Shown here in pieces: positions 36,878 to 46,100 of a DNA stretch of 64,000 nucleotides; the stretch's first letter is position 1, and the number at the start of each line of letters is the position of its first letter. A model generated the notes under the pieces. That model saw nothing but the letters and a program-made list of their open reading frames with translations, did no database searches and was not told where the DNA came from. Source of the stretch: DATATB01 sp036268995 (GTDB lineage Bacteria; Planctomycetota; Planctomycetia; Pirellulales; PNKZ01); the NCBI GenBank assembly GCA_036268995.1, contig DATATB010000068.1, positions 1 to 64,000 of the forward strand, read 5' to 3'. Position numbers and translations under genes: made by a program.

Positions 36878-36901
36878 CGCGACCAACGGTCGCGGCTTTA
36901 T
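36878..36901 (+). repeat. Single arm of the GCGACC REP family
   Basis: Matches the 19823-19846 arm at 23 of 24 positions and lies just after the 3' end of the zinc-ribbon gene. Confidence 0.7.
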
Positions 36902-36922
36902 GAGGATGTGGCACCCGCGCGG

Positions 36923-37645
36923 CTATTTGTGGCCGGGGGTGCGGTCTTCGGGCAGGTAGAGCAGCCGGCCGCAATTGCCGCAGTAGACCACCTTGTTCAT
37001 CAAGAGCGAATTGAACATGTTGGCCGTGATCACTTGGAAGCAGCCGCCGCAGTTCTCGCCTTCCACCGGGGCCATGGCGTCGGACCCCTTGCTTTTGACC
37101 ACCCGTTGGTAGGCGTCCTGGAAATCGGCGGGCAACTCCTTTTCGGATTCCTTGAGCTCGGCTTCCAGGCGGTTGATATCGCCGGCCAAGAGTCCTTCCT
37201 GCTCGCGCACGTGCTGCTGGGATTTGGCGGCTTCCTCTTTGGCCTTGGCGACCTTCTGTTCGGCTTCGACGACGAGTTTTTGAGAGGCGTCGATTTTTTC
37301 CAAAGCTTCGAGAATCTCGTCGGCCAGCACGCTGTTGGCCATTTCGTCGGCCGCGATCTGGTCCTTGAAGGCCTGATACTCGCGGTTGCTGTTGGCCGCG
37401 TTGAGCTTGGCCTTGAGATCCAAGATCTTGCCCTCGCCGCTGCGCAAGAGCAGTTGCTTCTGGTCGGCGCTGACGCGCGCCGCCTTGACGTCTTGCTTCA
37501 CCTGGGCCAGTTCGGCTTCAAGGCGTGCCACGTTCGCTTCGCGGGCCTTGAGTTGCTTGGGGCCGCGGGCCATCCGCTCGCGCAGATCGCCCAACTGCTG
37601 ATGAATGCGGTGTAGTTTCCGTAGGACTGCGGCCGCCACTAACAT
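36923..37645 (-). CDS. Coiled-coil protein with C4 zinc ribbon
   Basis: A 240-residue protein. Residues 10-185 form a long charged coiled coil (REANVARLEAELAQVKQDVK, LEAELKESEKELPADFQ). The C-terminus has a C4 zinc ribbon: NCGGC (near 200) and YCGNCG (near 224). This two-part layout matches the C4-type zinc-ribbon (DUF164/CdsZ-like) family, whose members bind nucleic acids or act as chaperones; the role is not settled. It lies downstream of rpoD, behind a terminator. Confidence 0.8.
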   Translation of the reverse strand: MLVAAAVLRKLHRIHQQLGDLRERMARGPKQLKAREANVARLEAELAQVKQDVKAARVSADQKQLLLRSGEGKILDLKAKLNAANSNREYQAFKDQIAADEMANSVLADEILEALEKIDASQKLVVEAEQKVAKAKEEAAKSQQHVREQEGLLAGDINRLEAELKESEKELPADFQDAYQRVVKSKGSDAMAPVEGENCGGCFQVITANMFNSLLMNKVVYCGNCGRLLYLPEDRTPGHK

Positions 37646-37697
37646 GAGTTCTGGTTCCCCCCGCTGGCCCGCTGACCACGAATATTCTGGCCACCGA

Positions 37698-37729
37698 TAA
37701 AAAAAACCGCTGGTCTTGCGACCAGCGGT
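37698..37729 (-). terminator. Intrinsic terminator after rpoD
   Basis: On the minus strand ACCGCTGGTC, a GCAA tetraloop and GACCAGCGGT are followed by a run of eight T. The stem core is shared with the GCGACC REP family, suggesting the repeat was reused as a terminator. Confidence 0.9.
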
Positions 37730-37746
37730 GTGGTCGAGCGGCCCGA

Positions 37747-39435
37747 CTAGCTTGCGATTCCTTCGAGGAATCCTTCGAGTTGTTTGCTACGAACCGGATG
37801 TTGCAACTTCCGGACCGCCTTGGCCTCGATCTGGCGCACGCGCTCGCGCGTGACTTTGAAGATCCGGCCGACTTCCTCAAGTGTGTAGGTATAACCGTCC
37901 CCCAGGCCGTATCGCAAGCGGATGATTTCGCGCTCGCGGTACGTCAGGGTTTTCAGCAGGTTTTCGATTTTTTCCCGCAACATGCCCTGCGAAGCCGTGA
38001 TGATCGGGCTTTGCGAGCTGTTGTCTTCGATGAATTCGCCGAAGGCCGAGTCTTCGCTCTCGCCCACCGGACGGTCGAGACTCACTGGGTGGCGGCCAAT
38101 GTTCAGCACCCGACGCGTCTCTTCGACGCTAATCTGGGCAGCACGGGCTGTCTCTTCTGTTGTCGGTTCTCGACCCAGTTCTTGCAAGAGGGTCTTCGAG
38201 ACATTCCGCAGCTTGCTCAGCACGTCGATCATGTGTACCGGAATGCGGATCGTGCGGGCCTGGTCGGCGATCGCGCGGGTGATGGCCTGGCGGATCCACC
38301 ACGTGGCATACGTCGAGAACTTGTAGCCGCGGCGATACTCGTACTTGTCCACGGCCCGCATCAGGCCGGTGTTGCCCTCTTGGATCAGGTCCAGGAAGCT
38401 CAAGCCGCGATTACGGTACTTCTTGGCAATCGAGACCACGAGGCGCAAGTTGCCGCCGGAGAGTTCTCGCTTGGCCTTTTCGTATTCCTGGTACTGCGAG
38501 CCGATGCGCTCGCAGCGGCGGCGCAGGCTCTTGGGGCTTTCCAAGGTCAGCAGCATGCAATCGTGCAGCTCGCGCCGCAGATTGGCCCGCTCGTCTTTCG
38601 AGGCGCCGGTCGTGTCGAGCTGGCCGATTTCGATTTGCAACTGATCCATGCGGTCGGAGATTTCTTCCAACTGCCGGATCAGCGGCTGCACGCGCCGCGT
38701 GCGCAGGCTCAATTCTTCGACCAGCGTCAGGGCCTTTTGCCGGCGCGAGAGGAAGCGATCGCGGGCAGCCCGGCGCTCGTCCTTCGTCAGCCGCTTGCAG
38801 ATCACGCGGCGGAAATCCGCGCGGTTGTCGGCCAGCAGGTGCCCAAGCGTCCGCAGGTTGTGCGGCATGCGGGCCATGATCTGTTCTTTGGTCAATTGCT
38901 CGGTGAGCGAGACCTTGATCATGCGGTCGAACGGCAGCGAGCCGTCGTGCACCTTGGTCAGCGTTTCGATCGTCGAGCGCATGGCGAGGTCGCAGGCCAG
39001 CAGCGTGCGGCGGAAGCGCTTGCGCGTGACCTCGATCTTCTTGGCCAGAGCGATTTCCTGCTCGCGCGTTAAGAGCGGGATCTCGGCCATCTGCGTCAGA
39101 TACATGCGGACCGGATCGTCGCTCCACTTGGCCTCGTCGTTCAACGACGAACGCGAGACCTCAGGCTGGGGCTCGTCTTCCACGTCCAGCGACGGCCGCC
39201 GCGCCGACTCGTCGTCCGAGCCGAACTCGGTCCCGCTGCGGTATTCGGCTTCCACTTCCGGCGGCTCGTTCACCAGCTCGATGCCCTGGTCTTCCAGGGC
39301 CGTGAGCAAGCTGTCGAGCTTGTCCGGATTGACCGCTTCGTCGGGAAGGTATTCGTTGACCTGGTCATAGGTCAAAAAACCCTGGCTCTTGCCGGTTGCG
39401 ACTAGCTCCTGCAGATCTTTATCGGCTGGGTCCAC
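37747..39435 (-). CDS. rpoD: Primary sigma factor of RNA polymerase
   Basis: A 562-residue sigma70. The GTG at 39435 is chosen because GGAGGG lies 7 bases upstream; a GTG 18 bases earlier is possible. Region 1.1 (LQELVATGKSQGFLTYDQVN), a 1.2/non-conserved region, 2.3-2.4 (KFSTYATWWIRQAITRAIAD, the -10 readers), region 3 (RIPVHMIDVLSKLRNV) and 4.2 (TLEEVGRIFKVTRERVRQIE, the -35 reader) are all present. The acidic stretch around residues 75-100 is long. It sits downstream of dnaG, as in the classical macromolecular-synthesis operon but without rpsU. Confidence 0.97.
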   Translation of the reverse strand: MDPADKDLQELVATGKSQGFLTYDQVNEYLPDEAVNPDKLDSLLTALEDQGIELVNEPPEVEAEYRSGTEFGSDDESARRPSLDVEDEPQPEVSRSSLNDEAKWSDDPVRMYLTQMAEIPLLTREQEIALAKKIEVTRKRFRRTLLACDLAMRSTIETLTKVHDGSLPFDRMIKVSLTEQLTKEQIMARMPHNLRTLGHLLADNRADFRRVICKRLTKDERRAARDRFLSRRQKALTLVEELSLRTRRVQPLIRQLEEISDRMDQLQIEIGQLDTTGASKDERANLRRELHDCMLLTLESPKSLRRRCERIGSQYQEYEKAKRELSGGNLRLVVSIAKKYRNRGLSFLDLIQEGNTGLMRAVDKYEYRRGYKFSTYATWWIRQAITRAIADQARTIRIPVHMIDVLSKLRNVSKTLLQELGREPTTEETARAAQISVEETRRVLNIGRHPVSLDRPVGESEDSAFGEFIEDNSSQSPIITASQGMLREKIENLLKTLTYREREIIRLRYGLGDGYTYTLEEVGRIFKVTRERVRQIEAKAVRKLQHPVRSKQLEGFLEGIAS

Positions 39436-39543
39436 TTGTCTTCCCTCCAGCACCTTCTGGCGCCTTGAGACACTTGGATTATGGTCTGGGCAGCGCGGTC
39501 AATTCAAGTTTCCGCTTTCGGTCCAAACCAACCGGCAGGGCTC

Positions 39544-41382
39544 CTACCCATCCGTGGGCAGAGAAATGCCTTGTCGGGTTCGCTCCCGCTCGACCAGCCG
39601 CCGCAATTGTTCCATTTCGTCGGCTGCGTCGATCGGACGCTCGTCGTCGGCGGATTGGCCCGCGGGTCGGGCCACCGCCTGTTGTTCGCGAAACGCCCGC
39701 AGTAAATCCCTCAGTTCCTTGCTGCGATCGGCACTCCCGATGGCCTGCCGCTGTTCGTCCAGCAGCACCAGCAGGCCTTTCAGGTCCGGATCTTCCAGCT
39801 CCAACATCAACCGCTCGTACGTCGGCCACTCGCCGGCATCGGCCAGCGAGCAGCAGGTCGCAAACAACTGCCGACGCCGGGGACAGCGAAAGTCGGCGGG
39901 CGAAATTTCCCGCCGCACCTCCTCTAGACATTCCGGCGTCTGGAGCAATATCTGTAGGAGCCACTGTTCGGCCAATACCAGTTTTCCAACTTCTTGTTGC
40001 TGGACCACGGCCGGCACCTCGCGCGAGGTTTTCCCACGGGGGCGCCGCAACTCCGTCAGCCGCTCGCGCAGCCGGCCCTCGCCGACTCCGAACCGGGCCG
40101 CCAGGCGATACAGAATCTGGTCTTCCCGCACTTTTACGGCAGTGCTGGTGCTGGCTTGCAGTCGCGGAGCCTTGGCCAGCGTGGCCAGAACTTCCTCGAC
40201 GGCACGATTGGCCGCGTGCATGCCGCCGGAGGCATCGGCTTCGCGCAAGGCCGTGGCAAACTTGTGCTCCAAGGCATCGACGGCCGAATCCAGCAGCTGC
40301 GAAAACGCCTCCGCCCCGCGCTGGAGCAGAAAATCGCAGGGATCCAATTCGTCGGGCAGCGTCAGCACGCGCAAATCCATCTGCTCGGCTACGAACAGTT
40401 CCAGGATCTGGTCCGTCCGCCGCCGGCCCGCCTCGTCGCCATCGAGCACCAGCACGATGCGATCGACAAACCGCCGCAGCAGGCTCAAATGCCGCTCGCC
40501 CAGGGCCGTGCCCAGCACGGCCACGGCGTTGCCAAAGCCCGCCTGTTGGGCGATGACGCAGTCGGTATAGCCTTCCATGACCAATGCGGTGCGGGTCTTG
40601 CTGAACGCGTCTTTGGCATGGTCCAAGGCATAGAGCAGGCTGCTTTTGGCAAACAGCGGGGTTTCGGGCGAGTTGATGTATTTGGCGGCGTTGTTTTTGG
40701 CGCTGTCGGCGCTGCCGGGTAGCACGCGGCCCCCCAGCCCCACCGGCCGGCCTTGAATGTCGCGGATCGAGAACAGCACGCGACCCTTGAAGCGGTCGTA
40801 ATAGCCGCCCGACTGCTTCGAGCCCACCACCCCGATTTTTTCCAGCACCTTGGGCGTAAACCGTGTCTCGCGGGCCTGGCCCACGAGCCATTCCCAGCGA
40901 TCCGGTGCGTAGCCCAAGTGGTAGCGGCCAAAACTTTCGGCCGTGATCCCCCGCCCTTGCAAATAAGCCCGGGCCGGCTCGGCTTCGGGTGCCCGGAGCA
41001 GGCAGTCGTGATATTGCTGCTCGACCCAGGCCATGGCCTGGTAGAGCAGGCGTTTCTCGTCCGCCCCCCCGGGCGGCCCACTGGAACTTTGGAGCGTGAT
41101 GCCGGCCCGTTCGGCCAGCAGGGCCAAAGCCTCGGGGAAGGTCAGTCCATCGTGACGCATGACAAAGCTAAAGACGTCGCCGCCGATGTCGCAGACAAAG
41201 CAGCGGAACGATTGCCGCTCGGGATTCACTTGCAAGCTGGGCCGCGAGTCGTTGTGCCAAGGGCACAGCGCTTTGTAGCCGCGGCCTTCGCGCCGCAACG
41301 GCAGATAGCTGCCCACCAGCTCGACGATGTCGGTCGCCTGGCGAACCTGCTCCTTGGCGTCGGCAGAGAAACCCAAAGACAC
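39544..41382 (-). CDS. dnaG: DNA primase
   Basis: A 612-residue primase making RNA primers at the replication fork. The GTG at 41382 follows GGGAG by 6 bases and gives MSLGFSADAKEQVRQATDIV; an in-frame ATG further up would add 41 non-homologous residues. The CHC2 zinc finger (CPWH and CFVC), the RNAP-basic domain (GYAPDRWEWLV) and the TOPRIM domain (LVMEGYTDCVIAQQAG and VLVLDGDEAGRRRT, with its acidic metal site) are present; the C-terminal third binds DnaB. It heads the dnaG-rpoD unit. Confidence 0.97.
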   Translation of the reverse strand: MSLGFSADAKEQVRQATDIVELVGSYLPLRREGRGYKALCPWHNDSRPSLQVNPERQSFRCFVCDIGGDVFSFVMRHDGLTFPEALALLAERAGITLQSSSGPPGGADEKRLLYQAMAWVEQQYHDCLLRAPEAEPARAYLQGRGITAESFGRYHLGYAPDRWEWLVGQARETRFTPKVLEKIGVVGSKQSGGYYDRFKGRVLFSIRDIQGRPVGLGGRVLPGSADSAKNNAAKYINSPETPLFAKSSLLYALDHAKDAFSKTRTALVMEGYTDCVIAQQAGFGNAVAVLGTALGERHLSLLRRFVDRIVLVLDGDEAGRRRTDQILELFVAEQMDLRVLTLPDELDPCDFLLQRGAEAFSQLLDSAVDALEHKFATALREADASGGMHAANRAVEEVLATLAKAPRLQASTSTAVKVREDQILYRLAARFGVGEGRLRERLTELRRPRGKTSREVPAVVQQQEVGKLVLAEQWLLQILLQTPECLEEVRREISPADFRCPRRRQLFATCCSLADAGEWPTYERLMLELEDPDLKGLLVLLDEQRQAIGSADRSKELRDLLRAFREQQAVARPAGQSADDERPIDAADEMEQLRRLVERERTRQGISLPTDG

Positions 41383-41529
41383 CGGCAACTCCCGTAATCG
41401 CCGACGAAGGGGGCGTGAAGAGACAGCAAGAAGAACCGAGTCGCCGACTGGCAGAACCCCGGCAGAAAACCGCTGGTGCGTCAACCGCGGAGCCCGCGGC
41501 CGCAATCAGCGGAGCCAAGCGCCACGTGG

Positions 41530-41559
41530 ATTATAGAGACTCGCGCACACCAGAATCAA
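41530..41559 (-). promoter_or_regulatory. Promoter of the dnaG-rpoD unit
   Basis: On the minus strand TATAAT (41530-41535) lies 18 bases after TTGATT (41554-41559). The predicted leader before dnaG is about 140 bases. The remaining 41383-41704 gap holds a CTCTGCACTCATC repeat near 41613 and no gene. Confidence 0.65.
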
Positions 41560-41704
41560 GCTGCGCATTGGGCCACTTGCGCGCGGGCCGAGAGATTGGC
41601 CCCATTCACCGCTCTGCACTCATCGCGCAGCATTTTTTTCATCCACTCTGCTTCTGGCTTGCGACGAAGACTTCGAGTGTGCGCGCGCTGCTATCGCGAA
41701 CAGC

Positions 41705-43225
41705 TCACTCGGTTTCAGGCGGCAGGGGGCCGTCGATTTCGACTAGGTCGCGGAGGATTGGCGGGAGTCGCCAGGCGCGGATTTCGCGACCGAAACCGGC
41801 GCCGAGGAGATATTCGCCATCGGACGAGATTTGAAAGCGCCCACCTCGGGCGTATCCCTGCCGAGCGGCGTCGACAATTTCCACTTCATGCCGCGGCCGG
41901 AACCATTTGAATGTTTTGACGTTCAAAAAACTCGCTTTGTATGCCCCGTAGAGCAGCCACTGGCTATCGGGCGAAAAGATGTATTGGGGCTCCGTGGGGC
42001 ACCGCGTGGGACCGTGCAGCTTGCTTGCCGCCGCGGGCGGCCCGAACACTTGCTTTCCCGACTTCACATCCCACAGAACTAGGTCATGCGGCTTGTCGAA
42101 CTTTTCCGTGGCGGGAATTCGGGTCGACGCGAGCAGTAGCCCGTCGGGCGAGAACTCAAGGTCCCGGTACGAGTTGGCCCGATCGAGGATCGGCGGGGAA
42201 TTCTCCTTACGCGTTCGGCGCACCAGGCAGAGCGGCTGGTCCGTGTACCAAAGCGGTGCGTCGCCGGGTTTGTCCTTCTTGGCGGGCAGCGGAGCGTTCG
42301 CCGCCTGCCATTGATTCCAGAACTCGGGATTGTCCGGCGCGAAGATTCGGGTCATGGCGAACATGCCATGCTTCGAGACCGCGAGCTCACAGTACCGCTC
42401 TCCGGAATACGAGTCCGTATTGTCATTGGCTACGGACGCCAGCGCCGACCCGAACAGCCGCTCGCCTTGTTTCCCGTACACCACCAGTTCGTTTGGCCCT
42501 GCCACGGTCAGACCGTCGAAGTGAAACTTGGCCCACCGCGCGCCCCGGAACGGAACGGCGGGCAACCCCGGATGTGGGCCGTCGAGCCGGGCGAGCAGGT
42601 CACCGGTCGAGGTTTCCCACAGGCAAGCCTGATTGCCCTGCGCAAAACTTAACAGCCGTTTGCCGCCGGGGGAGAAGACGAGTTGGGCAACGGACGTGGA
42701 GTGCTGCCGCAGCCGGAAGAGAAGCTTGCCGGTCTCGGCCTCCCAGAGGTATACGACGTGGATGTCGCGCAGCGGTTTAATCGGCTCGAGCACCTCGCCG
42801 CGACTCGTCTGAACGGGCCGGTAGGCTTTTGTGGTGTCTTGGACGCAGGCCAGTAGCTTGCCATCGGGCGACAACACCCCGGCCCCCGCATCGAATTCGC
42901 ACGGCCCGATCGTGCGGATGACGACGCCGTCGCTTAAGCGCCGAAGTTCGCAGCTCTGACCAATACAGACCGCCACGGTTTGTGCCTTCGAGCAGAGGTT
43001 GGCCGGTGACAGCACGTCCGGGTCGTCGGCGCCGAGCCACGCATCGTTGGCGGGCGCCGTCCAAAGTGGCTTGGCCGCCTCTGGTTCCTCGTCCGTTTGG
43101 TCGTCTGCCGCCGGGGCAGGCGAAGCCGGGCTTGGCTCCTCGGCGCAGGCAGATGCGGCGCCCAGCAATAGAGTGCACGCGATGGCCCCCGCCAGCCGTC
43201 GGACGCAGATCAGGCGGAATAGCAT
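41705..43225 (-). CDS. Exported WD40-type beta-propeller protein
   Basis: A 506-residue protein. The ATG at 43225 follows GAGGAG by 6 bases and gives a signal peptide (VRRLAGAIACTLLLGAASACA), perhaps with a lipobox-like Cys. About six degenerate WD repeats follow, such as SVAQLVFSPGGKRLLSFAQG and ACLWETSTGDLLARL, then YRDLEFSPDGLLLASTRIPA and LVLWDVKSGKQV. It is a probable scaffold in the periplasm. No enzymatic motif is seen. Planctomycetes have many such propellers beside kinases and sulfatases. Confidence 0.7.
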   Translation of the reverse strand: MLFRLICVRRLAGAIACTLLLGAASACAEEPSPASPAPAADDQTDEEPEAAKPLWTAPANDAWLGADDPDVLSPANLCSKAQTVAVCIGQSCELRRLSDGVVIRTIGPCEFDAGAGVLSPDGKLLACVQDTTKAYRPVQTSRGEVLEPIKPLRDIHVVYLWEAETGKLLFRLRQHSTSVAQLVFSPGGKRLLSFAQGNQACLWETSTGDLLARLDGPHPGLPAVPFRGARWAKFHFDGLTVAGPNELVVYGKQGERLFGSALASVANDNTDSYSGERYCELAVSKHGMFAMTRIFAPDNPEFWNQWQAANAPLPAKKDKPGDAPLWYTDQPLCLVRRTRKENSPPILDRANSYRDLEFSPDGLLLASTRIPATEKFDKPHDLVLWDVKSGKQVFGPPAAASKLHGPTRCPTEPQYIFSPDSQWLLYGAYKASFLNVKTFKWFRPRHEVEIVDAARQGYARGGRFQISSDGEYLLGAGFGREIRAWRLPPILRDLVEIDGPLPPETE

Positions 43226-43326
43226 CCAGCACTCCTCAGTCAAACTGTCGAAAGCAGATTGTTTAGTACTCGGGGACGATCCGCGCCCGTTCCCCATCAC
43301 TCTGCACTCATCGCTCATCGCTTTTT

Positions 43327-44448
43327 TCAGATCGGCACATTTTCCGGCGTCGCGAGCCAGTAGCTCGTGCTGCGACCGCTGCCGGAGTTTTGCACGAGAA
43401 TGCCACGCTCCTGCAACTGGCGAATATCGCGCAGGGCCGTGTCGTGCGAGCACTTCGCCAGCTTGCCGTATTTCGAGGTTGTCAGGAATCCCTTAAAACC
43501 GTCGAGCATGCGGTTGATGACGATTCGCTGCCGGTCATTCACCGGCTCGCGATGAATGCGCTGCCACCATTTTGCCTTGTTGAGCACCGCGGCCAGTCCT
43601 TCTTCAGCACCGTCGATCGCTCGGCCGAGGCATTCCAGGAACCATCTTAGCCAGTGCGTAATATTGACGTCGCCGCGTTGGGCCGCTTCCGACTGCTGGT
43701 AGTAAACCTTGCGCTCGGCCTCGATTTGCGACGACATGCTGTAGAAGCGATCCTTCGTCCGGTCAGAGCGTGCGAGCGTCATGTCGGCGATCGCGCGCGC
43801 CATGCGGCCATTGCCGTCTTCAAAGGGATGGATGGTCACAAACCAGAAATGAGCGATTCCGGCCATGAGCACCGGATCGAGCGCCGGCGGTGCGTTGAAC
43901 CATGCGATGAATTCGTCCATCTCCGACTCCAGGCGGTCGGCGGCCGGGGCCTCGAAATGAACCCGTTCACGTCCGATCGGACCCGAGACCACCTGCATCG
44001 GTCCGGCTTGTTTTGTGCGCCACTGGCCGACCGCGATGCGGGACATGCCGCTTCGCCCGGTCGGAAACAGCGCTGAGTGCCAGCCAAATAGACGGTCCTT
44101 CGTCAGCGGCGCCTCAAATTTCTCGGTCGCGTCGAGCATCATTTCGACGATGCCTTCGACTTCCCTGCTTGCTTTTGGAAGTCCAGCAACGTCGATGCCG
44201 AGCCTGCGAGCGATCGATGAGCGAACCTCGTCGGGATTGAGCGCTTCACCTTCGATGGCCGAGGTTTTCACCACGTCGGCCGTGAGCATGGCCAAACTGG
44301 CCTCGGCTCGGGATTCGAATCCCAAGGACTCCATCTTGCCCAGCAGCAGGCCTTGTTTATGGCGCACGTCCGCTAGGGTCGTGGCGAGCGTGTCGCCGTC
44401 CCATTTGAGCTTCGGCCACCTTGGCTGCTGGTGGATAAAACCCGCCAT
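43327..44448 (-). CDS. Fic/DOC family AMPylase-type protein (DUF4172 N-terminal domain)
   Basis: A 373-residue protein. The Fic motif HPFEDGNGRMAR is complete, so the active site can transfer AMP from ATP or a related group to a target hydroxyl. An N-terminal inhibitory helix motif, TSAIEGE, places it in the self-inhibited class that needs no separate antitoxin. The N-terminal part (HQQPRWPKLKWD, LLLGKMESLGF) is the DUF4172 domain, and the C-terminus is a winged helix (ALRDIRQLQERGILVQNSG). The ATG at 44448 follows GGGAG by 8 bases; a minus-strand TATAAT lies at 44469-44474. The target is unknown. Confidence 0.9.
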   Translation of the reverse strand: MAGFIHQQPRWPKLKWDGDTLATTLADVRHKQGLLLGKMESLGFESRAEASLAMLTADVVKTSAIEGEALNPDEVRSSIARRLGIDVAGLPKASREVEGIVEMMLDATEKFEAPLTKDRLFGWHSALFPTGRSGMSRIAVGQWRTKQAGPMQVVSGPIGRERVHFEAPAADRLESEMDEFIAWFNAPPALDPVLMAGIAHFWFVTIHPFEDGNGRMARAIADMTLARSDRTKDRFYSMSSQIEAERKVYYQQSEAAQRGDVNITHWLRWFLECLGRAIDGAEEGLAAVLNKAKWWQRIHREPVNDRQRIVINRMLDGFKGFLTTSKYGKLAKCSHDTALRDIRQLQERGILVQNSGSGRSTSYWLATPENVPI

Positions 44449-44584
44449 AATACGCACTCCCTGCGTTGATTATAGCGGGTATTCACCGCAAACGGGCAGA
44501 TTCGACGCATATTGTGCGTAGATTAAGGGTGCTAATCGACGCGAATGGCCCGATTGCCGAGCTTCTGACGTTATCGCTGTTTCC

Positions 44585-44779
44585 CTTGCGAGCCCCGATC
44601 GAGACTTCCACGGTGCGCTGTTTGCCGTCGCGAATGATCTTCAGCTTGACCGTTGAATCCGACTTGGCCCCGGCGACCAACAGCCGCAGTTCCGACGGCT
44701 CGTGGATCTTCTCGCCGTTGAATTCGATCACGACGTCGCCCGGCTCGAGCTCGTCTTTGTCTGCCGGCGAGTTGGGCGG
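44585..44779 (-). pseudogene. Duplicated PDZ-domain fragment of htrA
   Basis: The 65-codon stretch matches the C-terminal PDZ end of the intact htrA at 46101-47288 in 54 of 65 residues (for example LEPGDVVIEFN and EKIHEPSELRLLVAGAK). It has no protease part. It stays open in a 118-codon frame starting at 44839 whose ends are unrelated sequence, so a short PDZ protein might be made, but a truncated duplicate is more likely. Confidence 0.75.
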
Positions 44780-44841
44780 CAGGGCGTCGCTGTCGCCCAG
44801 GGCGCCGGTAGCCTGCCAGTCGTTACAAGGGATGCCCATTG

Positions 44842-44978
44842 TTCTTGCTCGGCGAGCAGACGTCGCGCCGTTGGCGGAGCCAACACGGGGGTGAAGGCCG
44901 AGGAGGCCAACCGGCTCAAAGAGCTGGAAGACGAGAACAAAGCGGCTAACGAAGCTGCTGGCCAAGGGAGCGCCGTAA
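44842..44978 (+). pseudogene. Decayed IS3-family orfA fragment
   Basis: Across two one-base frameshifts (in the G-run near 44888-44892 and near 44941) the plus strand reads EQTSRRWRSQHGG / VKAEEANRLKELEDENK / RLTKLLAKGAP and a stop. This follows the orfA pattern of IS3 elements, which reads roughly QTYYRWR..YGG.K.DEAKRLKELE.EN.RLKKLLA. The 5' part, orfB and the terminal repeats are absent. Confidence 0.7.
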
Positions 44979-44993
44979 AACCACTTCAATTAA

Positions 44994-45653
44994 AAACTTG
45001 CGAAGCGCCGAGGGCGAGCCTATGCCGTTGTTATTGCTGCCGAAGTTACTGTCGCCGGTAAGCAACCCCCCCACAAAGTTCAGAACGGGTTCAACGGCAA
45101 CAATGGCGGGTTCAACAACGGCAATAATGGTGGATTCAACAACGGCGGCAACGGCAACAACGGCGGCGGGTTCAACGGCAACAAAGGTGGATTCAATAAC
45201 GGCAATGGCGGTTTCAACAACGGCGGCAACGGCAATAACGGCGGTGGGTTCAACGGCAATAACGGCGGTTTCAACAACGGCAACAACAACGGCAACGGCT
45301 TCAACAATAACAACAACGGCGTCTCTCAGTCTCCGCCGGCCGCCGGCGTTTTTGATGATCCTCTCAACAACGGAGCGACCGCGGCCTGGAAGGCACAGAC
45401 AGACGCGTCCACTTTCGTGACAATGCGGTTCACTACCTCGCGGACCGGTAGCACTGAGATTGTAAAAGATGGAGTACTTACGAATACCACTCCGTTCACT
45501 TACATCTTTACCCCAGATGCCTCGGGCAACGGCCAACTCGTCATTCACGCGGGCGCCGAAGTGTTACCGCTGCCCATCACTTTCGGCGACAACAACAGTT
45601 CTTTCACGAGGCAATTCGGTGGGGCAAAGCAGACGTTCACCAAGGTTCCGTAG
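44994..45653 (+). pseudogene. 5'-truncated Asn/Gly/Phe-rich repeat protein
   Basis: One open frame runs from just after the IS3 remnant to TAG at 45653 without a usable start codon at its head. It encodes about 24 degenerate units of the NNGGFNNGN type (45084-45330), then an apparently globular part with GVFDDPLNNGATAAWKAQ and FTRQFGGAKQTFTKVP at the end. The missing start and signal peptide suggest the 5' end was lost in the same event that left the IS3 remnant. A GTG at 45417 could still yield the 78-residue C-terminal part. Confidence 0.65.
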
Positions 45654-45841
45654 CGACTGTAAGGCAGCGGCGGCAAAACACGGGGGAGTGATCAAACAGC
45701 ACCGCTCAATGTGAACTTCCCGTGGGAAAGTCGCCGGATAGAAGGACCGGCTGCGTCGCGTAAAAGGTGCGAGCCTCAAACGCATGCGTCCCATTTTCGA
45801 GGAATCGGCCTCGCCCTTGGAACCACGGCTGCATGGCCAGC

Positions 45842-46078
45842 GGCGAGAATCGAGCGTGGCCGGTGGCGACCCTCAAGCCGAATGACTTTGGCCTGTTCGA
45901 CATGTTGGGGAACGCCTTTGAGTGGTGCGATGATCCATTCGAGACTTACCCCAAAGTAGCAGGCAAAGTTTCTGAAGACTCGGGAACAACGCAGCCGGTT
46001 GTGGACGGTGGTCGCCGCGTGTTGCGTGGCGGCGCGCTGGACGTTCTACCGGGGCTCGTCCGCTCGGTCTGCCGTGAC
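45842..46078 (+). pseudogene. Fragment of a formylglycine-generating (sulfatase-modifying) domain
   Basis: The translation ENRAWPVATLKPNDFGLFDM, then LGNAFEWCDD and RRVLRGGALDVLPGLVRS matches the C-terminal half of the FGE-sulfatase domain, which makes formylglycine in sulfatases. The N-terminal half, and the end with the GFR motif, are missing; the fragment stops where a CTGCACTCATCATTC repeat begins. Broken FGE domains of this sort usually derive from larger kinase or maturase genes. Confidence 0.75.
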
Positions 46079-46100
46079 TTCTGCACTCATCATTCCTTTT

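Noticed and set aside
45080..45316. Leu/Pro-rich minus-strand frame opposite the Asn/Gly tract
   Set aside because: It is the complement of the repeat (LLPLLKPPLL type) with no start context; the plus-strand frame continues into a globular part.
45000..45330. Tandem repeats considered as a CRISPR array
   Set aside because: Units are short, in-frame coding repeats without unique spacers.
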